Shown here one piece after another: positions 9,237-21,075 of a DNA stretch of 64,000 nt (within the stretch, counting starts at the first letter, position 1; each line of letters starts with the position of its first letter). The stretch is taken from the NCBI RefSeq assembly GCF_963082655.1, contig NC_081552.1, positions 190,228,075 to 190,292,074 on the forward strand, written 5' to 3'. Source of the stretch: Stomoxys calcitrans (taxonomy: Eukaryota > Arthropoda > Insecta > Diptera > Muscidae). The notes under the pieces are model-generated. The model did no database searches, was not told the DNA's origin, and was given only the letters and a program-made list of their open reading frames with translations. A program made the translations under genes and the position numbers.

Positions 9237-11420
9237 ACGTAAGAAGGCATTAAGTTCCGCTTCGAGTATATATGTAAACCCCCTTTCGTCGCAATCCGGT
9301 GAAAATTGGATAACTTATACACCCAAATTCGGCACGGACATTGAATGGTCTACTAAACATAAGTCACTGTTGAATTTTGTATTTAAAATTTCAACAAAAT
9401 CGGCTAATAAATAAAGCTTTTATGAGTTTCAGATCCTTAATCGGCATATTGGTCTATATTAAAGTTATATCTAAATACAGTCCGATCCGAACCATATTTG
9501 GGACAGATGGCGGGAGACCTAAAACTACGCGCTTCAGCGAAATTGGTTAACAATTAAGCTTTTATGGACTTCAGACCCTTAAGCGGCAGATCGATCTATA
9601 TGGCAGCTATATGTAAATATAGTTCGACCTCAGCCATATTAAGCTCGGACATCGGGAGGCTCCAAATAACTCACTGTTTCAAATTTCAACGAAATCGGGT
9701 AATAAATAAAGCTTTTATGGGCTTCAGACCCTTTATCGGCAGATCGGTCTATATGGCAGCTATATCTTGATATAGTCCGATCGAAATCATATTTGATTCC
9801 TATATTTGGAGGCGTAAAACTACTCACTGTTTCAAATTTCAGCGAAATCGGTTAGAAAATAAAGCATTTATGGGCTTCAGACCTTTTGTCGGGAGATCGG
9901 TCTATATGGCAGCTATATTTAAATATGGACATATCTAATCCTTATTATGGACAGATGTCGGGAGGCTTAAAATAACTCACTGTTTCAAATTTCAACGAAA
10001 TCGGGTAAAAAATAGAGTTTTTATGGGCTTCAGACCCTTTATCGGCAGATCGGTACCCAGCTATATCTAAATATGGACCTATCTAATCCATATTATGGTC
10101 AGATGTCGGGGGGCTTAAAATAACTCACTGTTTCAAATTTCAACGAAATCGGGTTAAAAATAGAGCTTTTATGGGCTTCAGACCTTTTGTCGGGAGATCG
10201 GTCTATATGGCAGCTATATCTAAATATAGTCCCATCTGAATCATATTTGGTTCCTAAGTATGGAGTCCTAAAACTACTCACAGTATCAAATTTCAGCGAA
10301 ATCGGATAAAAAATAAAACTTTTATGGGCTGGAGGCCCTATATCGGCAGATCAGTCTATATTACGGCTATATCGAAATATAGTCCGATCTGAACCATATG
10401 TGGGTCTTATATTGGGAGGTCTAAAACTACTCAATTTTTCAAATTTCAGCGAAATCGGGTAAAAAAAATAGAGCTTTTATGGGCTTCAGACCCTTTGTCG
10501 GCAGATCGGTCTATATGACAGCTATATCTAAATATAGTCCGATCTGAATCATATTTGGTCCCTATATTTTTGGGCCTAAAACTACTCATTTTTTGAGCGA
10601 AATCGGACAAAAAATAAAGCTTTTGTTGGCTTCAGACCCTTTATCGGCAGATTGGTCTATATGGCAGCTATATCTAAATATGGACCGATCTAATCCATAT
10701 TAAGGTCAGATGTCGGGAGGTCTAAAACTACTCTCCGTTTCAAATTTCAGCGAAATCGGTTAGAAAATAAAGCTTTTATGGGCTTCAGACCTTTTGTCGG
10801 GAGATTGGTCTATATGGCAGCTATATCTAAATATAGTCCTGTCTATACTTTATTCAAGTCAGATGTCGGGAGGCTTAAACTAACCCCCTGATTCAAATTT
10901 CAGCGAAATCAGATAAAAAATAAAGCTTTTACGGGCTTCAGGCCCTTTATCGGCAGATCGGTCGATATAGCAGCTATATCTAAATATGGTCCCATCTGAA
11001 CCATATTTGGGTCAGATGTCGGGATGACTTCAGCTTTTCACTGTTTCAAATTTCAGCGAAATCGGATTAAATATAAAGGATTTATGGGCATTAGACCATT
11101 TGTCGGCAGATCGGTCTATATAGCAGCTATATCCAAATATCGTCCGATTTGTTCTGTTCAAGAACTTAACCAGCGTGCATCAAAAAGACATATCTGTGCC
11201 AAATTTCAGCTCAATATATCAATTTTTGAGGACTGTAGAGTGATTACAACAGGGGGACGGACAGACAGACAAACGGGCATGGTTAAATCGTCTTAGAATT
11301 TTACGACGTTCCGAAATAAATATTCTTTGTAGGGTCGGAAATTGTTATTTCGATGTGTTGCAAACCGAATGACTAAATGAATATTCCCCTATCCCCCCCC
11401 TACGGTGGAGGGTATAACAC
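9237..11420 (+). repeat. DINE/INE-like element with about 154-bp tandem units, subtype 2
   Basis: The weak header (ttaagttccgcttcgagtat) precedes at least ten units. Each has gcagatcggtctatatggcagc, ctatatctaaatatagtccgatc, tcgggaggcttaaaa, tcaaatttcagcgaaatcgg and gcttttatgggcttcagacc. Unit starts at about 9584, 9738 and 9893 give the period. The tail at 11250-11420 has gacggacagacagac, gggcatggttaaatc, tcgatgtgttgcaaaccgaa and ctacggtggagggtataac. Confidence 0.85.
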
Positions 11421-11745
11421 ATGAAAGCGTGCTAAGTTCGGCCGAATCTTGGGACACCACCACCATAAATCGCTGCTGGCGATTTAGGGTCTTAAGCCCA
11501 TAACCGGAGCATTTGTTTTGTCCAATTTCGCTGAATTTTGACTTAGAGAGTTATACTAAAGGCACCGATATCCGACTCGAATATGGTATATATCTGGCTA
11601 TATTTTCATATAGCTGACATATACATATACCGATAAGCCGATTTAGAGTCTTAAGCCTGTAAAATGCGCTTTTATTACCCGATTTCACTGAAATTCAAGG
11701 TATAGGGTTTTATAAGGCCTGTCGATATCCAATTTTGTATGCCAC
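11421..11745 (+). repeat. DINE-like header fragment merging into repeat C
   Basis: A fresh header (aaagcgtgctaagttcggcc, then gaatcttgggacaccaccac) starts right after the previous tail. It carries one or two short units (cgatttagggtcttaagccc; tataccgataagccg) and then passes into the repeat C header block (ccacctta, ttccaagaacacgaaattgg). Confidence 0.65.
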
Positions 11746-11993
11746 CTTATGGTATTCCAAGAACACGAAATTGGTACAAAATTTTGGAGTCAAAAATCAT
11801 GGGGGGACGCCCCATCCCAAAACCCACCTGAATGGACTTGGTTACCGATTGGGACAATATGGGTATCAAATGAAAGGTATTTAAGAGTAGATTACGAACT
11901 TGACATAAAAATGGCACCCTCAATGTCAGGGGGTCCTCCCACCCCCAAAAACACCACCCAACAGGACACTTACCACTTGTGGCATGCCCATGA
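11746..11993 (+). repeat. Repeat C, partial array
   Basis: The diagnostic blocks of this second satellite-like family are present: a cacgaaattggtacaaaatt block, ggggggacgccccatccc, accgattgggacaatatggg and tatcaaatgaaaggtattta. The open frame crossing it is a by-product. Confidence 0.7.
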
Positions 11994-12224
11994 ACATTCC
12001 ATTAAGGAACTGGGGCAAACTTCTCACCAATCAATGAGTGCTGTCCGATTCAGCTTTAAGCTCAATGATAAGGGACCTTCTTTTTATAGCCGAGTCCTAA
12101 CGGCTTGCCGCAGAGCGACACCTCTTTGGGGAGAAGTTTTTACATGGTAAAGTACCTCAGAAATGTCGCCAGCATTAGAAGGGGATAACCACCGGTGAAG
12201 ATTTTTCTTATGTTCCTGCAAGGC
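11994..12224 (-). mobile_element. tRNA-derived SINE fragment, head missing
   Basis: The minus-strand SINE body and 3' end (tgcccatgaacattccatta, ccgattcagctttaagctc, gccgagtcctaacggctt, cacctctttgggg) run to gaagatttttcttatgttc. The tRNA-like head is absent. It sits inside repeat C: atatgggtatcaaatgaaag continues at 12228. Confidence 0.8.
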
Positions 12225-12288
12225 AATATGGGTATCAAATGAAAGGTATATAAAAGTAAAGTACACATCTGACATAAAAATTGATTGG
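12225..12288 (+). repeat. Repeat C, continuation after SINE
   Basis: Reads aatatgggtatcaaatgaaa and then a degraded unit, as expected for the repeat interrupted by the SINE fragment to its left. Confidence 0.55.
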
Positions 12289-12705
12289 GGACAGTAGAGT
12301 ATCCAACTCTAATGCTTCTCTAACATCGTCGGAATGTGGGTAGCGTTGTATTGCTCTATCGTTATTTTCATGGCGTGTGTTCCAGGCATATTCGTCTTCT
12401 AATCCCAGACGTTAGGATTTTCATCACGAATGCAGGCCTTGCCAGGAACTCACACCCTTTTGTAATTGATTGACCAGTTGACCGAACCATGCATTACCGA
12501 GAAAATAAATTTTTCGCCCGAACCATTCGTATGTGGAATCGACTTTCGACTAATGTCTTTCCCACGACATTGAAGTTCAGAAATTAAAGACGAATATCAA
12601 TAAACACTACTTCTTCTTTCCCCCTCCAACCCTTAACTTTCCTAATTGCCAACGCAATGCACTGCATATATAGGGGACATCCCCTGCGTGTTGATTACGT
12701 TAAAA
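12289..12705 (+). mobile_element. Jockey/CR1-like LINE, 3'-terminal fragment
   Basis: Translation in one frame from 12331 gives NVGSVVLLYRYFHGVCSRHI, RLLIPDVRIF, NSHPFVID, DRTMHYRENKFFARTIRMWN and RLSTNVFPTTLKF. This matches, block for block, the C-terminal part of the larger minus-strand copy at 28742-30541. It ends in a shared 3' module (caacgcaatgcactgcat, ggggacatcccctgcgtgt) and a short A-run at 12701-12709. It carries several stops. Confidence 0.8.
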
Positions 12706-13612
12706 AAAAACCCTCCAGCAGGATATATTTACCGATTGGGACTACATGGGACTTAAATGAAAGGAATTTGGGAGTTAAATACGAATATGGTATTAAACAT
12801 TGGGTCGAAGTACATAGGAGGCAACCTCAGGCCCAAACCCCCCCAAAAGTAGTGGCCAAAATAAAAAGTGAACCGATCGGGACAATATGGGACTCAAATA
12901 AAAAGTATTCGGGAGTAGAATACCAATATGGCGTCAAAAATTGGATCCAAGTAACGAGGGCGTCGCCCCAAGAATACCGCCCAAAATCAAAAGTCGACCG
13001 ATCGCGACAATATAGGACTCCAATGAAAGATAATCGGGAGTAGAGTATTAATATGATATTTTGAATTGGATTCAAGTCCCTAGGGGGCCGTCGCAAGCAC
13101 AAAACCGCCCCAAAAGTAGTGCCCAAAATCAAAAGTGGACCGATCGGTACGATATGGGAGACTCAAATGAAAAGTATTTGGGAGTAGAGTATGAATATGA
13201 AAGTGGACCGATCGGAACAATATAGGACTCCAATAAAAGGTATTCGGGAGTAAAACACGAATATGGTGTAAAAAATTGAATCCAAGTACCGAGGGCGACG
13301 CCCAAAATAAAAAGTGAACCGATCGGAACAATATAGGACTCCAATAAAAGGTATTCGGGAGTAGAGTATGAATATGATATTAAAAATTTGATCCAAGTAC
13401 ATAGGGAGCCATCCCATGCCCAAAACCGCCCACAAAAGTACCGTCCAAAATCAAAGTGGACAAATCGGAACAATATGGCACTCAAATAAAAAGTATTTGG
13501 GAGTGGAGTATGAATATGGTATTTTAAATGCCCCAAGCCCAAAACCGCCGCAAAAATATTGTCAAAAATCAAAGTGGACCGATCGGAACAATATGGGACT
13601 CAAATGAAAGAG
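12706..13612 (+). repeat. Repeat C tandem array
   Basis: About seven units with accgatcgggacaatatggg, actcaaataaaaagtattcg, ggagtagagtatgaatatgg and a gcccaaaaccgccc spacer. The array ends inside a unit at tgggactcaaatgaaag, where RTE copy 2 begins. Overlapping frames on both strands are artefacts of the repeat. Confidence 0.8.
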
Positions 13613-14078
13613 GTAAGAGGTAGATAAAGCTACTGACTATCTCAAAGTTGTGGTTCCCAACTTTCTCCATTTTCTTTATCTGCTCGCTTGTGCAAGGCTT
13701 TTTGGGAGTTGAAACCATCCATTTCGTCTTATCTCCATTTACTGACAGACCCATTTTCACTGACTCTCTTTCGATTCTCTCAAAGGCTACAGTTACAATT
13801 TCCGGCGACCGACCTATGATGTCGATGTCGTCGGCATAGGCGAGTAGCATGTGTTCTCTTGTGATTAGTGTGTCATACCTATTCACATCTCCATCTCGTA
13901 TAATCTTCTCCAACACGATATTAAAGAGATCACATGATAGGCTGTCTCCTTGTCTGAATTCGTGTTTGGTATTACATGGTTCGGAGCGATTCTTTCCTAT
14001 TCTTACTGAGGAACGCGTATCAGCAAGTATCATCCTGCAGAGTCTTATTAATATTGCAGGAATACCAAACTCAGACAT
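13612..14078 (-). pseudogene. RTE reverse transcriptase fragment with intact YADD
   Basis: A 169-codon frame, of which about 155 codons are element-derived. The start MSEFGIPAILIRLCRMILAD is internal to the RT fingers/palm. It contains the catalytic Asp-Asp of YADD but lacks motif A, which lies upstream in another frame. It cannot act as a polymerase alone. Confidence 0.75.
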
Positions 14079-14770
14079 GGCTGAACGTAAAATGGTATCG
14101 AAAGCGGCTTTGTAGTCAATAAAGAGATGGTAAGTGTTGATTTGCCCTTCTCGGATCGGATCTCGAATCTCTTTTGCAGGATTTGGCCCAGTGTGAATAT
14201 CTGGTACAGGGTGGATTTACGCCCAATTATCTCATTGACTTTAGGTTTTAATCTTTCACCCAGTACGCTCGAGAGTGTCTTGTAAGCGATGGGGAGGAGA
14301 CTTATTCCACTGTAGTTGGCACATTCCGTCTTGTCTCCTTTCCTGTGTAAGGGACATAGTATGCTGAGGTTCCAATTATCGGGTATTCGTTCTTGTAGCT
14401 AGATAAGCTGATGCATACGCCTTATCAGCGTGACGCCTTCGGTCTTAAATAGTTCAGCGGGTAACCCGTCAGCTCTTGCTGCCTTGTTGTTTTTTAGTCG
14501 GGTCACTGCTACTTGGACCTGATTCTGACTAGGAGGTAAACATTCTATACCTTCATCAGGGATTGGTTCTGCGGTATACTCTTCGCCGCCAACGTCTGGC
14601 ACTAGCAGTTGGGTAAAATGTTCTTTCCATATACTCAGCATGTAATCTGTGTCAGTTACCAGATTTCCTTCTTTGTCTCTGCAGGAGGTTGTGCCTGCAT
14701 CAAAGCCATCGGTTTGATGTTTGATTCTTTGGTAGAATTTCCGGACTTCATTCTGACATCTGCCCATTTA
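13612..14770 (-). mobile_element. RTE-type LINE remnant, copy 2
   Basis: Minus-strand copy truncated at both ends. From 14767 it reads NEVRKFYQRIKHQTDGFDAG, CRDKEGNLVTDTDYMLSIW and RLKNNKAARADGLPAELFK, then stops at about 14399. The middle part is frame-broken. The 13569-14078 frame then has FRQGDSLSCDLFNIVLEK (motif B) and the intact active-site box LLAYADDIDIIG, then MGLSVNGDKTKWMVSTPKK. It ends at NHNFEIVSSFIYL where repeat C begins. No endonuclease. Confidence 0.85.
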
Positions 14771-15885
14771 GGGTCTTGAAAGTCTTAACTGTTACTTGCT
14801 TCTCGCCATCTGATGATATGATTTAGATCGCGTTACATTTGGATATTGATATGGATATAGTAAAGTTATTTTAAAATACTCATGTTGGTGGTTATCAAAA
14901 GTTCGGCCATTTGTATACATCCTCTTCCTCTGCTTGCTGTTTTCTTGAGAATCTATAAATCTTTCCCCAAACTATTCTCCATCAGCAGCATAAACATAGA
15001 CTCCATTATAAGATTTCAGTTTCCCAGAATACAGAGTAAATTAAAAAGCAAAACACCCATATGAATGGTCATTGACGTCAATTCGCTCTATTTTTGGGGG
15101 GAATTACCAAATCTGTGAGAGTATACATCTGTATGTGTGTTTCGATTGTTTGTTTGTTTGTGGCTGTAATGGTGATAGAAAGCCAAACATAAAATTAAAC
15201 CATTTATTAAGCAATAGAATGGACAAATTTGAGCCTATTGCCTTTGGCTACTTTTAGCCCTCAACATATCAAGTATGAGCAGGCAAAAATTTATGAACAT
15301 GTCTTTGCTCCCGATTGGTTGCAAAGATCGCGTCTGGCTGACCTTTTGGGGTTAGTTTATTTAAATCAATCTACCCGGCATCCTAATAGAAGCATGTCCA
15401 GGCCTTTCATGGCTATACGATATGAAGTAACTGAAGTAGGAGAATATTGTAAAATTTATGAATGAACTTCATTTCATTAATGGCTTAACAACCACTCTAA
15501 CTGCATCTACACCCCCTCACCACTTTTTATGATGGAGTGGTTCAACTGCTGTCCAAGAGTTGTTGGGGCTGGGGCTATGTGCATTTGATACTTGGACATT
15601 GTTGCAGTCAGTTATGCCCATTTAAGTTAGGCATGTTGCACATATGCAACACTTGAAGCGGTTATGGCTGCTGGTTTTGGTGGCTGCTGCCTGACAGCTG
15701 GTTGTTAGCCTGTTCTATGTATCTTTGGGGGCAGCAGATTAAATTTAAAGTGTTTCTTTGGCATGGTATTAATTAAATTGATATCAAAAACTAGTGAACA
15801 TTAAGATATGGACAAATGGCCATTAGGATTTTCATTTACAGTCCGAGGCCTACACTCAAGGAAAAACTAATTTAGAAAAGAAAGG
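14771..15885. other. Unique intron-like DNA
   Basis: No repeat family or protein domain recognised. Short frames (14882-15064, 15072-15257, 15229-15465 +) show no known motif. A Gly/Leu-codon-like GT-rich stretch near 15530-15730 (gttgttggggctggggctat, ggctgctggttttggtggct) stands out but has no long frame. It could contain regulatory sequence. Confidence 0.4.
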
Positions 15886-18035
15886 CAAAAGTCGGGCAGT
15901 GCCGACTGTATAATATCCTACACCTACCCAATATATACAAAATGGGAGCTATCTTTTATTCTGAATCAGTTTAGATGGACCTCGCCGGTTGTTTTCAGAT
16001 GGGTTATTAAACAATCCGTATCACATTACGAGCAAATATGTTCTAACTGTAATCAACTACGGTTGACAAATGACAATATTATTGCAAATTACACAACATC
16101 TGACAAACATATATATGGGAGTTATATCTAAATATGAACCGATTTCGACCAAACTTCGGAGACATTGTGGTAGTTGTCGAGGAAAGCGTTGTACAAAATT
16201 TTGGCAAGATTGGGCAATAAATGCGCTTGCAATGACTCTAGAAGTGAAAATCGGGCGATATACATATATGACAGCTATATCTAAATCTGAACTGATTTCT
16301 ATGAAATGCACCAGCAATGTCCAGAGTCAAGAGAAAGCCCTTCCTACCAAATTTCGAGAGAATCGGTTAACAAATGAGTACTTTATAGCAAAATTTCTCA
16401 AAATCGGAGGAAAATTTATATGGGAGCTATATCTAAATCTGAACCGATTCCGACCAAACTTCTTACATATTGTAGAAGTCATCAAGGAAAGCGTTGTACA
16501 AATTTTTTGCAAGATTGGGCAATAAATGCGCTTGCAATGACTCTAGAAGTGAAAATCGGGCGATATACATATATGACAGCTATATCTAAGTCTGAACCGA
16601 TTTATATGAAATTCACCAGTAATGTCCAGAGTCAAGAGAAAGCCCTTCCTACCAAATTTCGAGAGAATCGGTTAACAAATGAGAAGTTTATTACAATATT
16701 ACTGCAAATCGGATGAACATATATATGGGAGCTATATCTAAATCTGAACCGTTTTCGACCAAACTTCTGAGACATTGTGGTAGTTGTCGAGAAAAGCGTT
16801 GTGCAAAATTTTAGCTACATTGCTCATTAAATGCGTTTGAAGTGGCTCTATGTGTGAAAATCGGACGATATACATATATGACAGCTATATCTAAATCTGA
16901 ACCGATTTCTATGAAATTCACCAGTAGGAATGAGAGTCAAGAGAAAGCCCTTCCTACCAAATTTCGAGAGAATCGGTTAACAAATGAGCACTTTATAGCA
17001 ATATTTCTCAAAATCGGAGGAAAATTTATATGGGATCTATATCTAAATCTGAACCGTTTTCGACCAAACTTCTGAGACAGTATGGTAGTCGTCGAGGAAA
17101 GCGTTGTACAAAATTTTGGCAAGATTGGGCAATAAATGTGCTTGCAATGACTCTAGAAGTGAAAATCGGGCGATATACATATATGACAGCTATATCTAAA
17201 TCTGAATCGATTTCTATAAAATTCACCAGTAATGTCAAGAGTCATAAGAAAATCCTTCTTACCAAATTTCGAGAGAATCGGTTAACAAATGAGAATTTTA
17301 TTGCAATATTACTCCAAATCTGACAAACATATATATGGGAGCTATATCTAATTCTGAACCGATTTCGACCAAACTTCGAAGACATTGTGGTAGATGTCGA
17401 GGAAAGCGAATTTTAGCAAGATTGGTCAATAAATAAGCATGCAGTGGCTCTAGAAGTGAAAAACGGGCGATATACATATATGACAGCTATATCTAAATCT
17501 GAACCGATTTCTATGAAATTCACCAGTAGGAATGAGAGTCAAGAGAAAGCCCTTCCTACCAAATTTCGAGAGAATCGGTTAACAAATGAGCACTTTATTG
17601 CAATATTTCTCAAAATCGGACGAACATATATATGGAAGCTATATCTAAATCTGAACCGATTCCGACAAAACTTCTTAGATATTGTAGAAGTCATCAAGGA
17701 AAGCGTTGTACAAAATTTTGAAAAGATTGCTTTATAAATGCGCTTGCAATGACTCTAGAAGTGAAAATCGGGCGATATACATATATGACAGCTATATCTA
17801 AATCTGAACCGATTTCTATAAAATTCACCAGTAATGTCAAGAGACAAGACGGAATCGGTTAAAAAAATTACCATTTTATTGCATTATTACTGCAAATCGG
17901 ATGAACATATATATGGAAGCTATATTCAAATCTGAACCGATTTTTTCCAAATTCAATAGGCTTCGTTTCTAGGCCGATAAACATACCTGTACCAAATTTT
18001 AAAACGATCGGACGAAAATTACAACCAGTACTTTG
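15886..18035 (+). repeat. DINE-like element with a 303-bp dimeric tandem array
   Basis: The header variant is caaaagtcgggcagtgccga, a GTCGG/CCGAC-type hairpin. The body alternates two related half-units of about 150 bp. Half A has gggcgatatacatatatgac, caccagtaatgtccagag and ccaaatttcgagagaatcgg. Half B has atatatgggagctatatc, ctgaaccgatttcgaccaaa and aaagcgttgtacaaaatttt. Starts of half A at about 16255, 16559, 16862, 17166, 17467 and 17770 give a 301-304-bp period. The array ends at about 18035 in RTE sequence. Confidence 0.85.
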
Positions 18036-18195
18036 AAAATGGAGAAAGTTGGGAACCACAACTTTGAGACAGTCAGTAAGTTTATCTATCTCGGTACCGC
18101 CGTAACCGAAACGAATGACACCTGTTTTAAGATAGAGGGAAGAATAATACTTGCAAACAGATGCTACTTTGAACTAAGTAAGCAGCTTAGAAACA
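18036..18195 (+). mobile_element. RTE-type LINE, short fragment (copy 3)
   Basis: About 160 bp reading KMEKVGNHNFETVSKFIYLG, TAVTETNDT and then LANRCYFELSKQLRNK, the same region as in the other RTE copies. It is bounded directly by DINE-like sequence on both sides. Confidence 0.8.
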
Positions 18196-18455
18196 AGTAA
18201 GAGCGTTCTATGTTCGGCCGTGCCGAATCTTATATACCCTCCACTATGGTCGCATCTGTCGAGTAGCTATATCAGGTTATGGACCGATTTGGACCATACT
18301 TCGCACAGTTGTTGGAAGTGATATCAAAAGAGACATATAGATGGACACGCAGACGGACATAGCTAATTCGAATCAGAAGTGATTCTGAGTCGATCGGTAT
18401 ACTTATCAATGGGTCTATATCTCTTTCTTCTAGGTGTTACAAACAAATGCATCAT
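18196..18455 (+). repeat. Short DINE-like element, nearly without tandem body
   Basis: Header (gagcgttctatgttcggccg, tgccgaatcttatatacc, ctccactatgg), one partial unit (agctatatcaggttatggac, ccatacttcgcacagttg), then a tail (gacacgcagacggacata, gtgttacaaacaaatgc). A minimal form of the family. Confidence 0.7.
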
Positions 18456-18969
18456 GTAACGTCAGTGGTGGTGTAGGGTGCTGTAACACAGTAGTGGTGT
18501 AGGTTATGAAAAGAAGAACATTAAGTAAAATCAATATTCAAGCCATAAGAATCTAAAGGTAAGATTGGCCTATTTGGCTAATGATTAGGAAAAAAGAATT
18601 CTTTGCAATGTGTCTTTGAAAGTTCTTCTTAGAAGCCAACAAGCAGCGAAATTTTTGAAAAGTACGGTTTTTGGACTATCAAATTTGAGCACCCATTCAA
18701 GGTGTTATTTGAACGAGCCCACAACCTACTGTAAATCCCTTGTGAAGTGATCGATTTAACAATTTAACTTTCTTAGCACATACACCCATAGAAAAAATCA
18801 AGCACGGCGTTGACAAAGTGACCACATTTGTTCACAAAAGTCAATCAACACACACAGATGTTATCAGATCAACTTCAAATTTTAATAAACCCCCAACAGT
18901 TTTTGTAAATGAAACGTCCACACCCGTTCACATTCTGACAACGTTTGGTGCACAGATTTAAAACAAAAC
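18456..18969. other. Unique DNA
   Basis: No gene or known repeat. It has a small local duplication (gtggtggtgtagggtgctgt / agtagtggtgtaggttatg) near 18462-18510 and otherwise AT-rich sequence. Confidence 0.35.
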
Positions 18970-19625
18970 CAGTAAGGAAAGGCAAAAGTCGGGTGGAGCC
19001 GACTATATATACCCTACACCACCTGGTGTGTAGGGTATTATCTAGAAATCTAGTCAGGCTTTAATTTTGATTCCTATTGAAATATCAAATAGAACCTTGT
19101 AAGATTTTCCTAGGGCAACAAATTTGGATTTCCAAATCATTAAAAGGCCATATCGGATAAAAGATTATATGGGAGTTATATCGAAACCTGTGCCAATTTT
19201 GATGACACATACTGTGACGTCAAATAGAACATCTCACGCCCTGTAGAGATGTGACCCAACATTGTGGCTTTTACAGTCTTAAAAGACTATATCGGATAAA
19301 ATATATACATTGGAGCTATATCTAAAGCAGGACCGATTTTAATGATATTTTGCGCACGTATTGGAACGTCAAATACAACGTCTCATGCGAAATCGGGCGA
19401 AAATTGTGGTTTTTACAGGCTAAAGTCAAAGACGTCAAATAAAAAACCTCGTACTACATCTTGTTAAGATCGGACTAAAATAGTGGCTTCTACAGCTCTT
19501 AAAGACCGTAACGGGCAAAAGATATATATGGGAGCTATGTCTTAATCTAGACCGATTTATATGAAATTTAGCACTCGGATTGGGACTTTAAATAAACCAA
19601 CTCGTCGAAGACCACATAAAGTATT
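18970..19625 (+). repeat. DINE-like element, plus orientation half of an inverted pair
   Basis: Header ggcaaaagtcgggtggagcc and gactatatataccctacacc. Units with gggagctatatcgaaacc, taaaagactatatcggat and acagtcttaaaagactatat. It meets a reverse-orientation element near 19625, so the two form a tail-to-tail inverted arrangement. Confidence 0.7.
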
Positions 19626-20735
19626 CTTATGATCGTCTCGACGTTCTGAGCCGATCTAATCATTCCCGTCCGTCTGTGGAAATCACGATAGCGGTCGAAA
19701 TCGTGAACCTAGCCGCTTGAAATTTTGCACAGATACTTTGTATTGTCGTTGAGGATTGCAAATGGGCCATATCGGTTGGGATTTAGATATAGCTCCCATA
19801 TAAACCGATCTCCCGATTTGGCTTCTTGAGCCCCTGGAAGCCGCAATTTATGCCCGATTTGGCTGAAATTTTGCTCAAGAACCTGATATAGCTCCCATAT
19901 AAACTGATCTCCCGATTTGACTTCTTGAGCCCCTGGATGCCGCAATTTATGTCCGATTTGGCTTAAATTTTGCATAAAGTGTGTTATTACGTCGTCCAAC
20001 AATAATTTTTGTCCGATTTTGCTGATGGTTTTTACATGGTGTTCTGAAATTAATTCCATCACCTCTGACACCTGATTTAGCTCCCATATAACCGCTTTCC
20101 CGATTAGATTTTTTTAGCCTTTAAAAGCCGCAATTTTTGTCCGATTTGGCTGAAATTGAGAATATAGTGTTTTGTTATGACTTCCAACAACTGTGCCAAG
20201 TACGGTCCGAATCGGTATATAACCTGATATAGCTCCCATATAAACCTGTCTCCCGATTTGACTTCTTGAGCCCTTACAAGCCGCAATTTTTGTCCGATTT
20301 GGCTGAAATTTTGCACACGGTGTTGTTTTATGACTTCTAACAACTGTGCCAAACATGATCCAAATCGGTCTATAACCTGATTTAGCTCCCATATAAGCCG
20401 ATCTCCCCATTAGACTTCTTGAGCCCTCACAAGCCGCAATTTTTGTCCGATCTGGCAGAAATTTTGCATGTGGTGTTCTGTTATGATTTCCAATGACTGT
20501 TCCAAATACGGTCCTAATCAGTCTATAACCTGATATAGCTTTCATGTAAACTGGTCTCTCGATCGTCGTTTTTCGGTTCCTAGAAGCTTTCATTTTTGCT
20601 AGTTTGCCAGAAGTTTGGTATGTAGATTGAAATTTCGCCCTTCAACTAAATTTATGTGGTATAAATTTTTAGCAGAATCCATGGTGGTGGATTCCCAAGA
20701 TTCGGCCCGGCCGAACTTGGCACTCTCTTAATTGT
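19626..20735 (-). repeat. DINE-like element, minus orientation
   Basis: Starts with the reversed tail (gatcgtctcgacgttctgag, cccgtccgtctgtggaaatc). Reversed units follow (tgatatagctcccatataaa, ccgatctcccgatttgactt, cttgagcccctggaagccgc, aatttttgtccgatttggct; at least six). It ends with the reversed header (caagattcggcccggccgaa, cttggcactctcttaatt) at about 20690-20735. Minus-strand frames at 19709-20593 are repeat-encoded artefacts. Confidence 0.85.
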
Positions 20736-20820
20736 TTTTAGAATCATTTAAACCTAAGCTTAGTATACATACACATTTTGCAGGGATGATGTTCATAATG
20801 GTCGCTGCATTAAACAACAA

Positions 20821-21075
20821 CGCGTGTGCACAAAATTGTCCACGATTGTTAACAATATTTACAACAAAGTGTGTGTGTATGATAATGACAACATTGATGC
20901 ATGATTTTGTAACGCCCTTTTTGTATCAATGTATTGGATTTTTTGGACGCGTGTTCACAAAATTGTCCACACTTGTTATCAATATTTACAACAAAATGTG
21001 TGTGTATGATAATGACAACATTGATGCATGAATTTGTAACGCCCTTTTTGTATCAATGTATTGGATTTTTTGGAT
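20821..21075. repeat. 127-bp tandem duplication, two copies
   Basis: Copy 1 is 20821-20947 and copy 2 is 20948-21074. Both run from cgcgtgt(g/t)cacaaaattg through caatatttacaacaaa, tgtgtatgataatgacaac and gtaacgccctttttgtatc to attggattttttgga. They differ at only a few sites, so the duplication is fairly recent. Not seen elsewhere in the window. Confidence 0.85.

Noticed and set aside
9564..11296. Series of 60-90 residue frames with FRPF-G-RS-VYMAAIS sequence
   Set aside because: They are encoded by tandem DINE-like units on both strands and recur in every array.
13129..13572. 147-residue frame rich in aromatic residues
   Set aside because: It is the antisense reading of repeat C units.
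15229..15465. 78-residue frame as a host exon
   Set aside because: No recognisable motif, no good splice signals at its borders and an ordinary AT-rich composition; left as unique DNA.
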